Assembly: GCF_003314995.1 (NCBI RefSeq) | Contig: NZ_QNRH01000009.1 | Span: forward strand, 82,203-146,202 | Direction: 5' to 3' | Origin: Pseudochrobactrum asaccharolyticum | GTDB lineage: Bacteria; Pseudomonadota; Alphaproteobacteria; Rhizobiales; Rhizobiaceae | DNA: 64,000 bases | Shown here: piece by piece, positions 9,457 to 18,632 of the stretch | Numbering within the stretch: position 1 is the stretch's first letter | Layout of the letters: the number at the start of each line of letters is the position of its first letter | The notes under the pieces: generated by a model | Database searches by the model: none | Told to the model about the DNA's origin: nothing | The model's input: only the letters and a program-made list of their open reading frames with translations | Translations under genes and position numbers: made by a program

Positions 9457-12400
9457 TTATTGCGCAGCGATATTTTTAATCCATGTTACCAGTTCATGGA
9501 TTTTTGTGCTGTTCGAGCCTTTGAACAAGATTGTATCCTGCTCTTCGATTTGTTCCCGTAATGCTGTTTTCAACTCTTCCATCGATGGTGCATAGGCGCC
9601 TTTGATTGCATCGGGCAGGCATTGCCAGAAATTTTTATAATGCTCTCCGGTAACGAAGACTTTGTCGACGGGAAGACCGGCAATAAACTCTGCCAGATCT
9701 GTGTGATATTGTTCGGCATTGAGGCCGAGTTCAGCCATCTGACCGAGAACAGCAATGCGCCGCGGTGCTGTTGTATGGGTGGCCAGATTTTCCAGTGCAG
9801 CTTTCATCGAGCCGGTATTGGCATTATAGGCATCATCAATCAGGGTTATTGGTTTGCCATCAATTGTAAGCTGGCTTTGTTCACCGCGTCCTGAAAGTGC
9901 GTTGAATACGGATAATTTTTGCAGTGCATCATTAAGCGGATAGTTCAAAGCGGTGACTGCAGCCAGTATGGCAATGCTGTTTAAAGCCATATGTTCGCCT
10001 TCGGCTCCCAGCTCATAGCGGATTTTGATCCCCCGCAAACTTGCTGTTACCTGACGGGTCTGCGGCCGATAATCTATCAGCTGAAATTCACAATCAGACG
10101 TGCAGCCATATTCAATAATATTGAGCCGGCGGGCTTGAGCTGCACTCAGTACAGTCGGCCATTCCTGCATATTCTTGTTCAGGATTGCCGTATCGCCCGG
10201 CTTCATACCTGAAAAAATCGCACTTTTGGTAACCGCAATATCATGCAGTGTTGTAGTATCACTGAGATGAACCGGCAGAATATTGGTAAAAATTGCCAAT
10301 TTGGGTGAAGCCATACGGGCACTGCGTCCCATCATGCCGACGGCAAGTTCCAGCACAATGTGTTCGCTGTTCCAGTCAAATGAGGCCAGGTTCCATGCAA
10401 CACCATATGGCCGGTTCGCATTATGGACACTGCGTTCAGTTGTGCCATAAGCTTCAAGCACATGGGCAAGCATAGCGGTTGTTGTCGTTTTACCGGCGCT
10501 GCCCGTGACGGCACAGACATGGCCCTTTATCTGGTGTCGTGCATAGCTCCCCATATCCAGAATAGTTTTATCAATATCCGATACTTTCAGAACCGGAATG
10601 TCTGAAATACCCAACGTCTCCGGATTGCTGCTGATAATAGCGGCAGGAGGGGGGGACATCTTTTTGATAATAACCGGTAAAACACCCTTTTCAGTCAAAT
10701 GCGACTTGGCAACGACAATATTTTGATTTTGCATGGCGGGTGCAAAAATGCACAGACCTGTCGCACCCCAGTTGCGGGGCGGTTGCTGTACCCATTCACC
10801 GCCGGTCGCTTGAAGCAGTTTTGCTGACGTCCAGTTGAATTGTTCTGTGGGTATTGTTTGTTCATTGATTGTTGTTTCGGGCGGAGGAATCTGCGCACGA
10901 TTGCTGACAAATTCAAAGAACTGGCGTTGTATTTTCAGATAACGCAGATAGGCGATGAAGCCTGACAGATAATGCTCAACATCATCAATCCGCACACGGA
11001 AAGAGTGATGACGGATGAAAAAGGAACCCAGGATTTTTTGCGGTTGTTCATAGAACATGGCCAGTTCCGGCCAGAAATAGCCGTTGAGCAGATAATGTGC
11101 ACGGTGTTCCAAAGCGAGATAAAATTTAAGCAAATCAATCTGGTCAAGCAGATGCTGCATTTTAGGCATTGTGCTGATCCGGCTCAGCATCTCGCGTGCA
11201 GCCATCATCAGTTCAAGCAGGGTCGGGAAAGTGGTGATCCTGTGGTGAACAAAATCCAGATAATCAGCGACGTTTTGAATACCGAAACGGAAATATTTCT
11301 CTTTCGGCCGGTATATCGTCAGTTCATTTACACAATAGCTGAGCCAGTGGTCATGCGCTTTCCAATGTTCGGCTTTGATAAAATATTCAAAGGCCTTTTC
11401 AACGCAGGACAGCCAGCGTTCATCCTGTGTTAAAGCATAGAGACGCATAAGACCGAATGCTGCTTCCCCATCATAATAGATGATACGGAACTCTTCTTTC
11501 AGCTCCAGTGACGGAAAGCGGAAAACATGATTGAATTTACCTGTTTCCGGATCCTGCATGGCAGTGATGCCAAGTGCCAGTTGTTCAAGCAGTGTCAGAT
11601 AATCCTGCGTACCGGTCAGCTGACTGTATTTGGTTAAAGCCAGCAGGCAGACAGCATTACCTCCCAGTTTAATCTCTTTATTGGCTTCAACAAGATAAGA
11701 TGCAGTTTGGCCATCGGGCAACTGTATTTGCCTGATTAGCTGTGCTGTCAGGCAGTTCAGGCTGAGATCAATTGCTTCTTTCAGTTTGTGATCGCGTGTC
11801 ACTTCCCAGGCTTCGATCATGGCATAGAGCGAACTCGCATGACGAAGCGCATTATAAGACGGAATAGGGCGGTCAAAACACGGATGCCAGCCATAGTGAA
11901 AACGACCGTTCATTTTCACTTGTTTGGTCAGATACAGACTTGCGTTTTCAATCAGTTCATTGACTGTAACGGCATCCAATTTATCAATAGCGCGTCTGCC
12001 TGCATTTCTGCCCGTACCATGTAAAATATATGAGTCCGGCTCTTCCAGAGTTGTAAACATGGCTCCGGTTGTGAAGGTGAATATTTCTTTGTCCGGACTG
12101 AAATCTATTGTCTCAAGGTCAAAGCGTTTGCGTGCAAAATGCAGGAAATTTTTCTCATTAATAATCGCATTAGCAATATGTGCACCACCATAGAGCATGG
12201 CATTGGCGTTTAGTTCTGTTTCGAGAAAAGCCTGATTAAAACTTGCATCCAGTGAAATGCCTTTACGAAAATAATTCCGTTTTATTTTTTCAAAACCGTC
12301 GCGAAGTTGCTGCCACGTTGTTTTTTCGACCTCGCTGACCCAGTCGACTCTTAGCCAACGTATTTTCAGGCCGAGTGAGCTGATACGGCTGCGCATTTCG

Positions 12401-12588
12401 GTAATAGCGTTTTGCCAGCCTTGAGCAAAATCAGCATGTTTGGTGATAATTGTCTGTGCGTGACTTTTTTTGTCGCTAAAAGTAAAGAACAATATATATT
12501 GACTACCTGCTTCACCAACAGGTTTAATTTGCTTTTCAATACGTGTCCGCAAACGAGAAGCAAGTAATGTTGTAATTTCAGGCCTCAA
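9457..12588 (-). CDS. Large fusion protein: alpha/alpha-barrel-like N-half and MurF-like ligase C-half
   Basis: Product of 1043 residues, more than twice the length of MurF. Residues about 200-550 contain repeated helical hairpins (LRHASSLYAMIEAWEVTRD, GNAVCLLALTKYSQLTG, DGEAAFGLMRLYALTQDERW), as in six-hairpin glycosidases and N-acylglucosamine 2-epimerase-like barrels. From about 600 the protein is Mur-ligase-like: P-loop VTGSAGKTTTT near 695, the MurF signature DDAYNANTGSM near 916 and SGRGEQSQ shortly before it. The C-half should join an amino acid or dipeptide to an acid substrate with ATP, but the partner need not be the normal murein precursor. No mur or fts genes lie nearby, so it is probably not the housekeeping murF. 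No signal peptide was seen. Confidence 0.75.
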   Translation of the reverse strand: MRPEITTLLASRLRTRIEKQIKPVGEAGSQYILFFTFSDKKSHAQTIITKHADFAQGWQNAITEMRSRISSLGLKIRWLRVDWVSEVEKTTWQQLRDGFEKIKRNYFRKGISLDASFNQAFLETELNANAMLYGGAHIANAIINEKNFLHFARKRFDLETIDFSPDKEIFTFTTGAMFTTLEEPDSYILHGTGRNAGRRAIDKLDAVTVNELIENASLYLTKQVKMNGRFHYGWHPCFDRPIPSYNALRHASSLYAMIEAWEVTRDHKLKEAIDLSLNCLTAQLIRQIQLPDGQTASYLVEANKEIKLGGNAVCLLALTKYSQLTGTQDYLTLLEQLALGITAMQDPETGKFNHVFRFPSLELKEEFRIIYYDGEAAFGLMRLYALTQDERWLSCVEKAFEYFIKAEHWKAHDHWLSYCVNELTIYRPKEKYFRFGIQNVADYLDFVHHRITTFPTLLELMMAAREMLSRISTMPKMQHLLDQIDLLKFYLALEHRAHYLLNGYFWPELAMFYEQPQKILGSFFIRHHSFRVRIDDVEHYLSGFIAYLRYLKIQRQFFEFVSNRAQIPPPETTINEQTIPTEQFNWTSAKLLQATGGEWVQQPPRNWGATGLCIFAPAMQNQNIVVAKSHLTEKGVLPVIIKKMSPPPAAIISSNPETLGISDIPVLKVSDIDKTILDMGSYARHQIKGHVCAVTGSAGKTTTTAMLAHVLEAYGTTERSVHNANRPYGVAWNLASFDWNSEHIVLELAVGMMGRSARMASPKLAIFTNILPVHLSDTTTLHDIAVTKSAIFSGMKPGDTAILNKNMQEWPTVLSAAQARRLNIIEYGCTSDCEFQLIDYRPQTRQVTASLRGIKIRYELGAEGEHMALNSIAILAAVTALNYPLNDALQKLSVFNALSGRGEQSQLTIDGKPITLIDDAYNANTGSMKAALENLATHTTAPRRIAVLGQMAELGLNAEQYHTDLAEFIAGLPVDKVFVTGEHYKNFWQCLPDAIKGAYAPSMEELKTALREQIEEQDTILFKGSNSTKIHELVTWIKNIAAQ

Positions 12589-12797
12589 TCCACGATCCCC
12601 TCTTATTTGTAATTCAGAGTAAGTGACGGATTCGTACGTGCATAAGGTAATTTAAATAAAAGTTATTGTACAATTATATAATTTAGGAATAAACATTTAA
12701 TCGCGTTTTAATGCGGCCGTAACGCAAATAATTCAGCCGGAATTTTACATAAACCGGCTATTGCAGCGCTCATCTGCTGCTGAATGAGTGGACATTG

Positions 12798-13469
12798 TTA
12801 CGGCCATAGACGAATTATTTTCCAGGATGATGGGCCAGCATTTGCATCATAGCGCAGGCGTTTATGATTACGGTCTGATGCGCCTTGCCAAAATTCGACG
12901 CTGTCAGGATCAACGGTATAAACCTGCCAGACTTTTGAGATATATTGCGGATTTTCAGTCAGGAAGGCTTCCGCTTCTAGTCGTTGTTGGTTGAGTTCCT
13001 GATCACTTGTCAAAATCTCACTTTGTTTGCTTGCAATGGCGCTGACACGGGAACCAATCGGACGATCCATAAAATCTTCGGCACATTCTTCCGGACTCAG
13101 CAGTTTCGCCACACCACGCAGCCGGACTTGTCTGCCTAAAGCCGGCCAATAAAAAGTGAGAGCAACTGCGGGCAGTGCTTTGATCTGTTCAGCTTTCGGA
13201 CTGCCGGCTTTGATCGCAAAGTGCCAGCCACGGTCGTCTACATTTTTCAAAATAAGAACGCGTGCGTCAGGTTGCCCGTCTTTATCAATACTCGATAAAG
13301 TCATGGCATGCGGCTCCCGAATACCGGATGCAATCGCATCGTCAAACCAGTTCGCAAAAGCCTCGTGTGGTGTAGCCGGAAAAATTGTGAAATCCACATC
13401 GGGCAAAGGTGCTTTCAGAGAGGGAAGCTGCCGGAGTTTTTGTTTCATGGACTGGGTTGAACTGGTCAT
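12798..13469 (-). CDS. pdxH: Pyridoxamine 5'-phosphate oxidase family protein
   Basis: Product of 223 residues, the usual PdxH length. The FMN-binding split-barrel motifs are visible (EPHAMTLSSIDKDGQPDARVLILK, VALTFYWPALGRQVRLRG). The C-terminal dimerisation region has VEFWQGASDRNHKR followed by a Trp and RLWP. The expected reaction is oxidation of pyridoxine or pyridoxamine phosphate to pyridoxal phosphate. The start has GCGGAAG just upstream. It lies 30 bp behind the LysR gene on the same strand. It may be a paralogue rather than the main PdxH. A weak hairpin (AGCCGG 12735-12740 with CCGGCT 12754-12759) beyond its stop could be a terminator. Confidence 0.8.
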   Translation of the reverse strand: MTSSTQSMKQKLRQLPSLKAPLPDVDFTIFPATPHEAFANWFDDAIASGIREPHAMTLSSIDKDGQPDARVLILKNVDDRGWHFAIKAGSPKAEQIKALPAVALTFYWPALGRQVRLRGVAKLLSPEECAEDFMDRPIGSRVSAIASKQSEILTSDQELNQQRLEAEAFLTENPQYISKVWQVYTVDPDSVEFWQGASDRNHKRLRYDANAGPSSWKIIRLWP

Positions 13470-13499
13470 GGCTTCCGCTTGATGTACTTTGATTATTAT

Positions 13500-14363
13500 C
13501 TATATGAGCGTTTTGGTTGCGCTGCTGTTGATGTGTTCGGCAATCATCTGCGTTATCGTGCGCACAGGACGTTGCGGATCGCTTTGCGAAAACAGACCCA
13601 ATGTAACCGGAAATGACGGTGCAAGCTGGGACAACTGGCGCAGCACACGGCAATCCGGCGGAATTGTATGATAGGTCATCAGTCCGACACCAACGCCGAC
13701 ACGGATTGCGGTGCTGACTGCTGCGAGCGCACCGGCCTCACAAACCATCGTCCAGTTTATGTTATTGAGTGCATCTACTGCCCGTTCCCGCCATGGGCAT
13801 AACTCATCAAACATGATGATCGGCAAAGTGCCGTCCGGTGCAATACAAATATCATCCCGCACCGTCCAGTAAAGCTGTTCTGTCCATTCGATCACCGGCT
13901 TGCGGTCAAGAACACTGACATCACAAATGGCAAGGTCGATGTTCTTTTCTTCAAAGCGCGCGCCTAATGTGCGGTTGTTTTCAACCACAATATCAATCTG
14001 CACATCTTTGTACTGATCGCGGAATTTTTTTAAAATCTCAATCAGGCCGGAAGAGGCAAAATCTTCCAGTACTCCAAGCCGTACACGGCCAGAACCGGAC
14101 AGGCTCGACAGTCTGCCAAGCACATCATCACTGATACGCAAAATCTCCTGTGCCTGTGACAACAGAACCATGCCCGCCGCAGTCATTTTGAGGCCGCGTG
14201 CAGAGCGTTCAAACAGTTTGATATCCAGTAATTCTTCCAGCCGTTGAATCTGCATGCTGACAGCCGCTTGTGTGCGGTTGAGACTGCGAGCAGCACCATT
14301 GATTGTCCCGACTTCAACCACCGTCACAAAGGCGCGCAACAATTTTGGATCGAGATCAATCAT
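13500..14363 (-). CDS. LysR-family transcriptional regulator
   Basis: Product of 287 residues. The N-terminal winged helix-turn-helix is clear (LLRAFVTVVEVGTINGAARSL, then RTQAAVSMQIQRLEELL), followed by a periplasmic-binding-like effector domain. It is divergent from the solute-binding protein and eut-like genes at 14.5 kb, the classical arrangement for a LysR regulator and its target operon, and sits upstream of pdxH on its own strand. The PLP-dependent enzyme in the divergent operon offers a possible functional link with PdxH. The ligand is unknown. Confidence 0.88.
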   Translation of the reverse strand: MIDLDPKLLRAFVTVVEVGTINGAARSLNRTQAAVSMQIQRLEELLDIKLFERSARGLKMTAAGMVLLSQAQEILRISDDVLGRLSSLSGSGRVRLGVLEDFASSGLIEILKKFRDQYKDVQIDIVVENNRTLGARFEEKNIDLAICDVSVLDRKPVIEWTEQLYWTVRDDICIAPDGTLPIIMFDELCPWRERAVDALNNINWTMVCEAGALAAVSTAIRVGVGVGLMTYHTIPPDCRVLRQLSQLAPSFPVTLGLFSQSDPQRPVRTITQMIAEHINSSATKTLI

Positions 14364-14369
14364 TCAATT

Positions 14370-14390
14370 TTCCTTATATCCTTATAGGAA
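14370..14390. promoter_or_regulatory. Candidate LysR operator in the divergent promoter
   Basis: Just upstream of the lysR start, TCCTTATA occurs twice in tandem (14371-14386), with TTCC at 14370 and GGAA at 14387 forming outer inverted arms. Position and partial symmetry suggest an autoregulatory LysR site, but there is no second example in the window to support it. Confidence 0.35.
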
Positions 14391-14558
14391 TAAACACAGT
14401 ATTCAGGTTCTGTTTCTTTTGTAAACGTAGTTCTCATATAAAAAATGATTATACATAGCCGGATTTGAAAATGGCGTGCGGGAAACTGATCAGGTTTTTC
14501 AACACTGCATTTTCAGACGCTTATGCATGATCAGTTCAATAAAAACGGGAACAGTCTT

Positions 14559-15410
14559 ATGCAGCTCATTCGTAAAAAATTATTGTTTTTTGCACTTTCA
14601 GCATCCGTGCTGACAGCTTGCACCAGTGCGTCTTTTGCGGAGGACAATGCGGTTTTAAAAATTGCGACTGAAGGCGCATTTAAACCGTGGAATTTCACCG
14701 AACCATCGGGAAAACTTGCCGGCTTTGAAATTGATCTGGCCGAAGATCTTTGCAAACGTATGAACCGTACGTGCGAAATCGTGGCGCAGGATTGGGATGG
14801 TATTATTCCTGCGCTGAACGCTGGCAAATACGATGTGATCATGGCAGCCATGAGCATTACGGATGAGCGCAAAAAGGTGCTGGATTTCTCGGTGCCTTAT
14901 GTTGCTACCTATCACGCGACGATGCTGCCGGAAGCTGCTGTCGGGCGGCTCGCAGAAGATACACAGCGCTATAATTTGTCGGATGAAAAAGCATCAGAAG
15001 CGCCGGTTCGTCTGCTGGCAGAAGAGCTAAAAAATAAAACTGTTGGCGTTCAGCTGGCATCAACCAATGGTGCTTTTCTTGAAGCCTATCTCAAGAATGA
15101 TGTGACGATCACTTATTACAAGACGGTTGAACAGCTCAATCTTGATCTGCAATCCGGCCGTATTGATGCAACAATTGCTGATCTGACGGCCTTGGAAGCT
15201 GAATTGAAAAAGCCTGGTTTTTCAGGCTACAAAATTGCAGGCCCTGTCCTAATGGGCGGAGTTTTCGGGGAGGGCGTGGGCGCTGCCATGCGTAAGGGAG
15301 ATGATGCTTTAAAACAGCTTTTTGATACGGCGATTACCGCTGCGATCAAGGACGGGACTGTGAAGCAGCTTTCTGAGAAATGGTACGGCACGGATATCTC
15401 CCCGTTGTGA
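14559..15410 (+). CDS. Amino-acid-type ABC solute-binding protein, probable lipoprotein
   Basis: Product of 283 residues. ATG 14559 is chosen over 14523 because CGGGA is suitably placed and the signal peptide then starts MQLIRKKLLFF. A lipobox-like LTAC lies near residue 20. The rest is a family 3 (HisJ/ArgT-like) binding protein: LKIATEGAFKPWNF, GFEIDLAEDLCKRM, DVIMAAMSITDERKKVLDFS. It probably captures a small cationic or zwitterionic compound for the enzymes encoded just downstream (39 bp to the next gene). No permease or ATPase gene is linked, so it must borrow one or have another role. Confidence 0.85.
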   Translation: MQLIRKKLLFFALSASVLTACTSASFAEDNAVLKIATEGAFKPWNFTEPSGKLAGFEIDLAEDLCKRMNRTCEIVAQDWDGIIPALNAGKYDVIMAAMSITDERKKVLDFSVPYVATYHATMLPEAAVGRLAEDTQRYNLSDEKASEAPVRLLAEELKNKTVGVQLASTNGAFLEAYLKNDVTITYYKTVEQLNLDLQSGRIDATIADLTALEAELKKPGFSGYKIAGPVLMGGVFGEGVGAAMRKGDDALKQLFDTAITAAIKDGTVKQLSEKWYGTDISPL

Positions 15411-15449
15411 CGGGCGGAATGAAATTTACTCTGGGAAATGGAAACGAAA

Positions 15450-16421
15450 ATGACGGAATATCTGAAAAGCGCGGCACGGTCGGTTCAGGCAAGAAAGCGT
15501 ATCGGTGATTATATCGAAACCACGCCTCTGATTGCCTCGCGTGAAATCGGTGCGGAAACCGGTTCAGATCTGTATTTTAAGGCAGAGCACTTACAAAAAA
15601 CCGGCTCTTTCAAATTCAGGGGGGCAATGAGCAAGATCACGGCTTTGCCGGAAGATAAGGGCGTTATCACTGCCTCGTCGGGCAATCACGGTATTGCGTC
15701 TGCACAGGCCGCAGCATTGCTGAACCGTCCGATGACCGTCTATCTCGGTGTTGGTGTATCAAAAGCAAAATTAGCAAAAATCCGCTCCTATGGGATTGAA
15801 GTTGTGCTGTCCGGCGAGGATTCAGGGCAGGCGGAAGTCCATGCACAGGAAGCGGCGGTTAAACGCGGTCTGACCTATGTATCGCCTTATAATGATGAGC
15901 AAATTATTGCCGGACAGGGAACAATAGGGCTTGAACTGCTGGAGCAGGCGCCGCGCATTGATAATGTGTTTATCGCTATGGGCGGTGGCGGCCTGATCAG
16001 CGGCATCGGTTCTGTTTTGAAAAGCTTTAGCCCGCAAACCAAGATTTATGGCGTTGCGGCTGAAGCATCCTGTGCGCTGGCTGTTTCGATGCAGGAAGGC
16101 AAGGTTGTTGAAACCGAACATCTGCCAACCCTCGCTGACGGCGTGGCAGGCGGTATGGATGATGACAGTATTACACTGCCGCTCGCCATTGAAGTCGTTG
16201 ATGAAGTGGTGACATGCTCGGAAGACGAAATTGCCAGTGCTCTCGCACAGCTTGCCATTAAAGAGCATCACCTTGTTGAGGGGGCGGCAGGGCTCGCTCT
16301 TGCAGGATATCTGAAAGTTGCGGAACACTGCAAAGGTCAGGTGAATGTGGTTTTGCTCTGTGGCGGGAACTTCGAGTTCTCCACGGTTCTGAACGTTATT
16401 AATTCTGCAGAAAATGCCTGA
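15450..16421 (+). CDS. Threonine dehydratase-like PLP enzyme, EutB-like
   Basis: Product of 323 residues. ATG 15450 has GGAAA at good spacing; ATG 15438 is crowded against its GGGA. It is a fold-type II PLP enzyme: the Schiff-base lysine is K55 in TGSFKFRGA, with SSGNHGIASA and the glycine-rich phosphate loop MGGGGLISGIG. There is no C-terminal ACT domain, so it resembles catabolic dehydratases. Its company with a DoeB-like deacetylase and an ornithine-cyclodeaminase-like protein matches the EutB (hydroxyectoine utilisation dehydratase) setting. A plain serine/threonine dehydratase remains possible. Confidence 0.75.
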   Translation: MTEYLKSAARSVQARKRIGDYIETTPLIASREIGAETGSDLYFKAEHLQKTGSFKFRGAMSKITALPEDKGVITASSGNHGIASAQAAALLNRPMTVYLGVGVSKAKLAKIRSYGIEVVLSGEDSGQAEVHAQEAAVKRGLTYVSPYNDEQIIAGQGTIGLELLEQAPRIDNVFIAMGGGGLISGIGSVLKSFSPQTKIYGVAAEASCALAVSMQEGKVVETEHLPTLADGVAGGMDDDSITLPLAIEVVDEVVTCSEDEIASALAQLAIKEHHLVEGAAGLALAGYLKVAEHCKGQVNVVLLCGGNFEFSTVLNVINSAENA

Positions 16422-16439
16422 CCCGATAAGGAAACAGCC

Positions 16440-17432
16440 ATGGCCAGCCTTGAAATAGATTGGACAAAAGACGGCAGGCAGAGTGCTTATATTCATTTGC
16501 CAAGCTCTGTGAATACCAGTGCGTGGCAGAGTATCCGCATTCCGGTTTATCTGCTGAAAAACGGTGCCGGTCCGGTAACATTGCTGCTGGGCGGCAATCA
16601 CGGTGATGAATATGAAGGGCAGGTAGCTCTGTCAAAACTGGCACATCATTTAAAGCCGGAAGAGATCAGGGGCACGATTGTGATTATTCCGTCTCTCAAT
16701 TTGCCGGCGGTTATGAGTGGTCAGCGTCTGTCTCCGATTGATGACAGAAATCTCAATCGTGAATTTCCGGGGGACGCCAAAGGCTCGGTGACACAGCGGC
16801 TTGCACATTTTGTGTCGACGCAACTGGTGCCTCGTTGTGATAATGTGATTGATCTGCATTCCGGCGGACGCACGCTGAATTTTGTGCCCTGTACATTTAT
16901 TCATGCGCAGGGAAATGAGGCGGAAAATCAGAGGTTTATTGATGCGGCACTTGCTTTCGGTGCGCCGCTGACGGTCATCATCCGTGAACCCCATGCGGAT
17001 GTTATGCTGGATGATGTGGTTGAAAAAAGCGGCAAGCTGATGCTCTCAAGCGAACTTGGCGGCAGTGCCTGTATCAGTGTTGAGACTATGACACTGACCT
17101 ATGATGGTATCCTGTCAACCTTGCAGCATTTGAACCAAATTCAGACTGTGAATGGCAGGAATGTTGTAAAGCAACCTACGCAACGTCTCGTGACCGTGCC
17201 TGATGCGGGTTACATCCATGCCGATGACACCGGATTATACGAGCCGGTTGTGCCGCTTGGCACTGACCTGCAGGCAGGTGATATTATCGGCTATATCCAC
17301 CACACTGATCGCAATGATAAAGCACCGTCTCCGGTAAAAGCGCCTAAAGATGGTCTGCTATTCTGTGTGGCCGGACAGGGGCTTGTCCGGCGGGATGATA
17401 CAATCGTGGTTATTGCTGTGGATCATCAATAA
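16440..17432 (+). CDS. Zinc deacetylase of the aspartoacylase family, DoeB/EutE-like
   Basis: Product of 330 residues with AAGGAAA before the ATG. Zinc-site motifs of the succinylglutamate desuccinylase/aspartoacylase family are present: GGNHGDEYEG (His and Glu) and later DLHSGG (His), with RNLNREFPG between them for substrate carboxylate binding. The length and the C-terminal beta domain match N-acetyl-L-2,4-diaminobutyrate deacetylase (DoeB), the second step of ectoine breakdown. No ectoine hydrolase (DoeA/EutD) is in the operon, so the true substrate may be another N-acyl amino acid. Confidence 0.78.
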   Translation: MASLEIDWTKDGRQSAYIHLPSSVNTSAWQSIRIPVYLLKNGAGPVTLLLGGNHGDEYEGQVALSKLAHHLKPEEIRGTIVIIPSLNLPAVMSGQRLSPIDDRNLNREFPGDAKGSVTQRLAHFVSTQLVPRCDNVIDLHSGGRTLNFVPCTFIHAQGNEAENQRFIDAALAFGAPLTVIIREPHADVMLDDVVEKSGKLMLSSELGGSACISVETMTLTYDGILSTLQHLNQIQTVNGRNVVKQPTQRLVTVPDAGYIHADDTGLYEPVVPLGTDLQAGDIIGYIHHTDRNDKAPSPVKAPKDGLLFCVAGQGLVRRDDTIVVIAVDHQ

Positions 17433-17539
17433 CAAGCTGGCTGCGCGGTTTTGCTTATCACGCGTGGCTTTCCCCTCTTTTTTCGGCAGTTTTGACGGTG
17501 CTCCCGCATCGCATGGGCTGCTATTTTTAAGGAAACTGA

Positions 17540-18499
17540 ATGTCAGCCGGATCGCCTGTTATTTTAAACCAGACCGAGATTGAAAACCGTGTTCAAAAAC
17601 TGGATATTGTGCCGCTGATCGGGGCTGCTTTTGCTGCATTCTCGCGGGGAGAGGCGGTGGTGCCGCTGCCGGGGGAACTGATCTTTAGTAATCCTCCGGG
17701 AGAGACCCACATTAAATACGGGTATTTCACGCAAGGTGATACTTACGTGATTAAAATCGCTTCCGGTTTTTTTGAAAATCCGGCCAAGGGTCTGAACACA
17801 AGCGACGGCCTGATGCTGGTTTTCAGCAAACTGACCGGTGAGCTTTGTGCAATCCTCAATGACCGCGGGCGGCTGACAGATTTACGCACTGCAGCGGCCG
17901 GTGCTGTCGCAGCACATTATATGGCACCGGAAACCGTCAGTGTGATCGGCGTTATCGGCACAGGAATGCAGGCGGAATTGCAGGTGGAACTGTTGCAGAA
18001 AGCCCGTCCTTGTAAAAATCTAATTGTTTGGGGGCGACGTAGTGAGCAGGCGCAGCTTTATGCACAGCGTATGAAGGCTAAAGGCTATCAGGTCACAATT
18101 GCGGATACACCAGCCGCAGTGGCACAACAAGCACGCTTAATCGTGACGACGACTGCAAGCCGTGAAGCCATTCTAACTGCGGACATGATACAGGCAGGTA
18201 CGCATATTACGGCTATCGGTGCGGATACGCCGGAAAAGCAGGAGCTGGAAGCAGCGCTTATTCTTAAAGCAGATATTGTGGTCACCGACAGTCGTGAGCA
18301 GGCGCGGCATCGTGGCGAATTGCATCATGCATTCAATGATACAGAGCTGTCTGCTGATCAAGTTGTTGAACTGGGAGAAGTTGTTGCCGGAAAGCATAGC
18401 GGCCGGAAAAATAGTACGGATATTACCATCGCCACGCTGACAGGATTAGCAGTTCAGGATATTGCAATTGCTACCGCTGTTCTGAATGCACATGATTAG
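17540..18499 (+). CDS. Ornithine cyclodeaminase-family enzyme, EutC-like
   Basis: Product of 319 residues with AAGGAAAC upstream of the ATG. The Rossmann motif is VIGVIGTGMQAELQ, and the conserved Asp region is AIGADTPEKQEL. The family contains ornithine cyclodeaminase, mu-crystallin and NAD(P)-dependent imine reductases. Next to EutB-like and DoeB-like genes the best guess is EutC of hydroxyectoine use. There is a 107-bp gap from the previous gene without an obvious terminator. A hairpin follows the gene and probably ends the operon. Confidence 0.77.
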   Translation: MSAGSPVILNQTEIENRVQKLDIVPLIGAAFAAFSRGEAVVPLPGELIFSNPPGETHIKYGYFTQGDTYVIKIASGFFENPAKGLNTSDGLMLVFSKLTGELCAILNDRGRLTDLRTAAAGAVAAHYMAPETVSVIGVIGTGMQAELQVELLQKARPCKNLIVWGRRSEQAQLYAQRMKAKGYQVTIADTPAAVAQQARLIVTTTASREAILTADMIQAGTHITAIGADTPEKQELEAALILKADIVVTDSREQARHRGELHHAFNDTELSADQVVELGEVVAGKHSGRKNSTDITIATLTGLAVQDIAIATAVLNAHD

Positions 18500-18521
18500 T
18501 TGAAATTTGGCGCAGTATATT

Positions 18522-18552
18522 TGCCTCAGCATGTCCGCAATGTGTTGAGGCA
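18522..18552 (+). terminator. Stem-loop after the eut-like operon
   Basis: TGCCTCA (18522-18528) pairs with TGAGGCA (18546-18552), with three further inner pairs including one wobble. No T-run follows, so it may act as an mRNA 3' end or a weak terminator before the TonB receptor promoter. Confidence 0.5.
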
Positions 18553-18617
18553 GATTGTTACTTGAATATTGCTCTGTGCGTTATTTCTTACACACCTTGA
18601 CGAATGTGACGATAATA

Positions 18618-18632
18618 TGACAAAAGAACTCA
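18618..18632. promoter_or_regulatory. TGA-N9-TCA iron-responsive box (RirA-like) before the TonB receptor
   Basis: TGA (18618-18620), nine bases, TCA (18630-18632) is the form of the IRO box bound by RirA in rhizobia and Brucella relatives. It lies 24 bp upstream of the receptor start codon, in front of a siderophore uptake operon, where repression under iron-replete conditions is expected. The motif is short and could arise by chance. Context is the main support. Confidence 0.5.

Noticed and set aside
9457-12588. Two separate genes joined by sequencing error
   Set aside because: The frame is continuous across the linker with consistent codon use, and no start with a ribosome binding site was seen before the Mur ligase half.
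14559-18499. Naming the operon as complete ectoine catabolism
   Set aside because: The essential ring-opening hydrolase and transporter subunits are absent, so only family-level resemblance is claimed.
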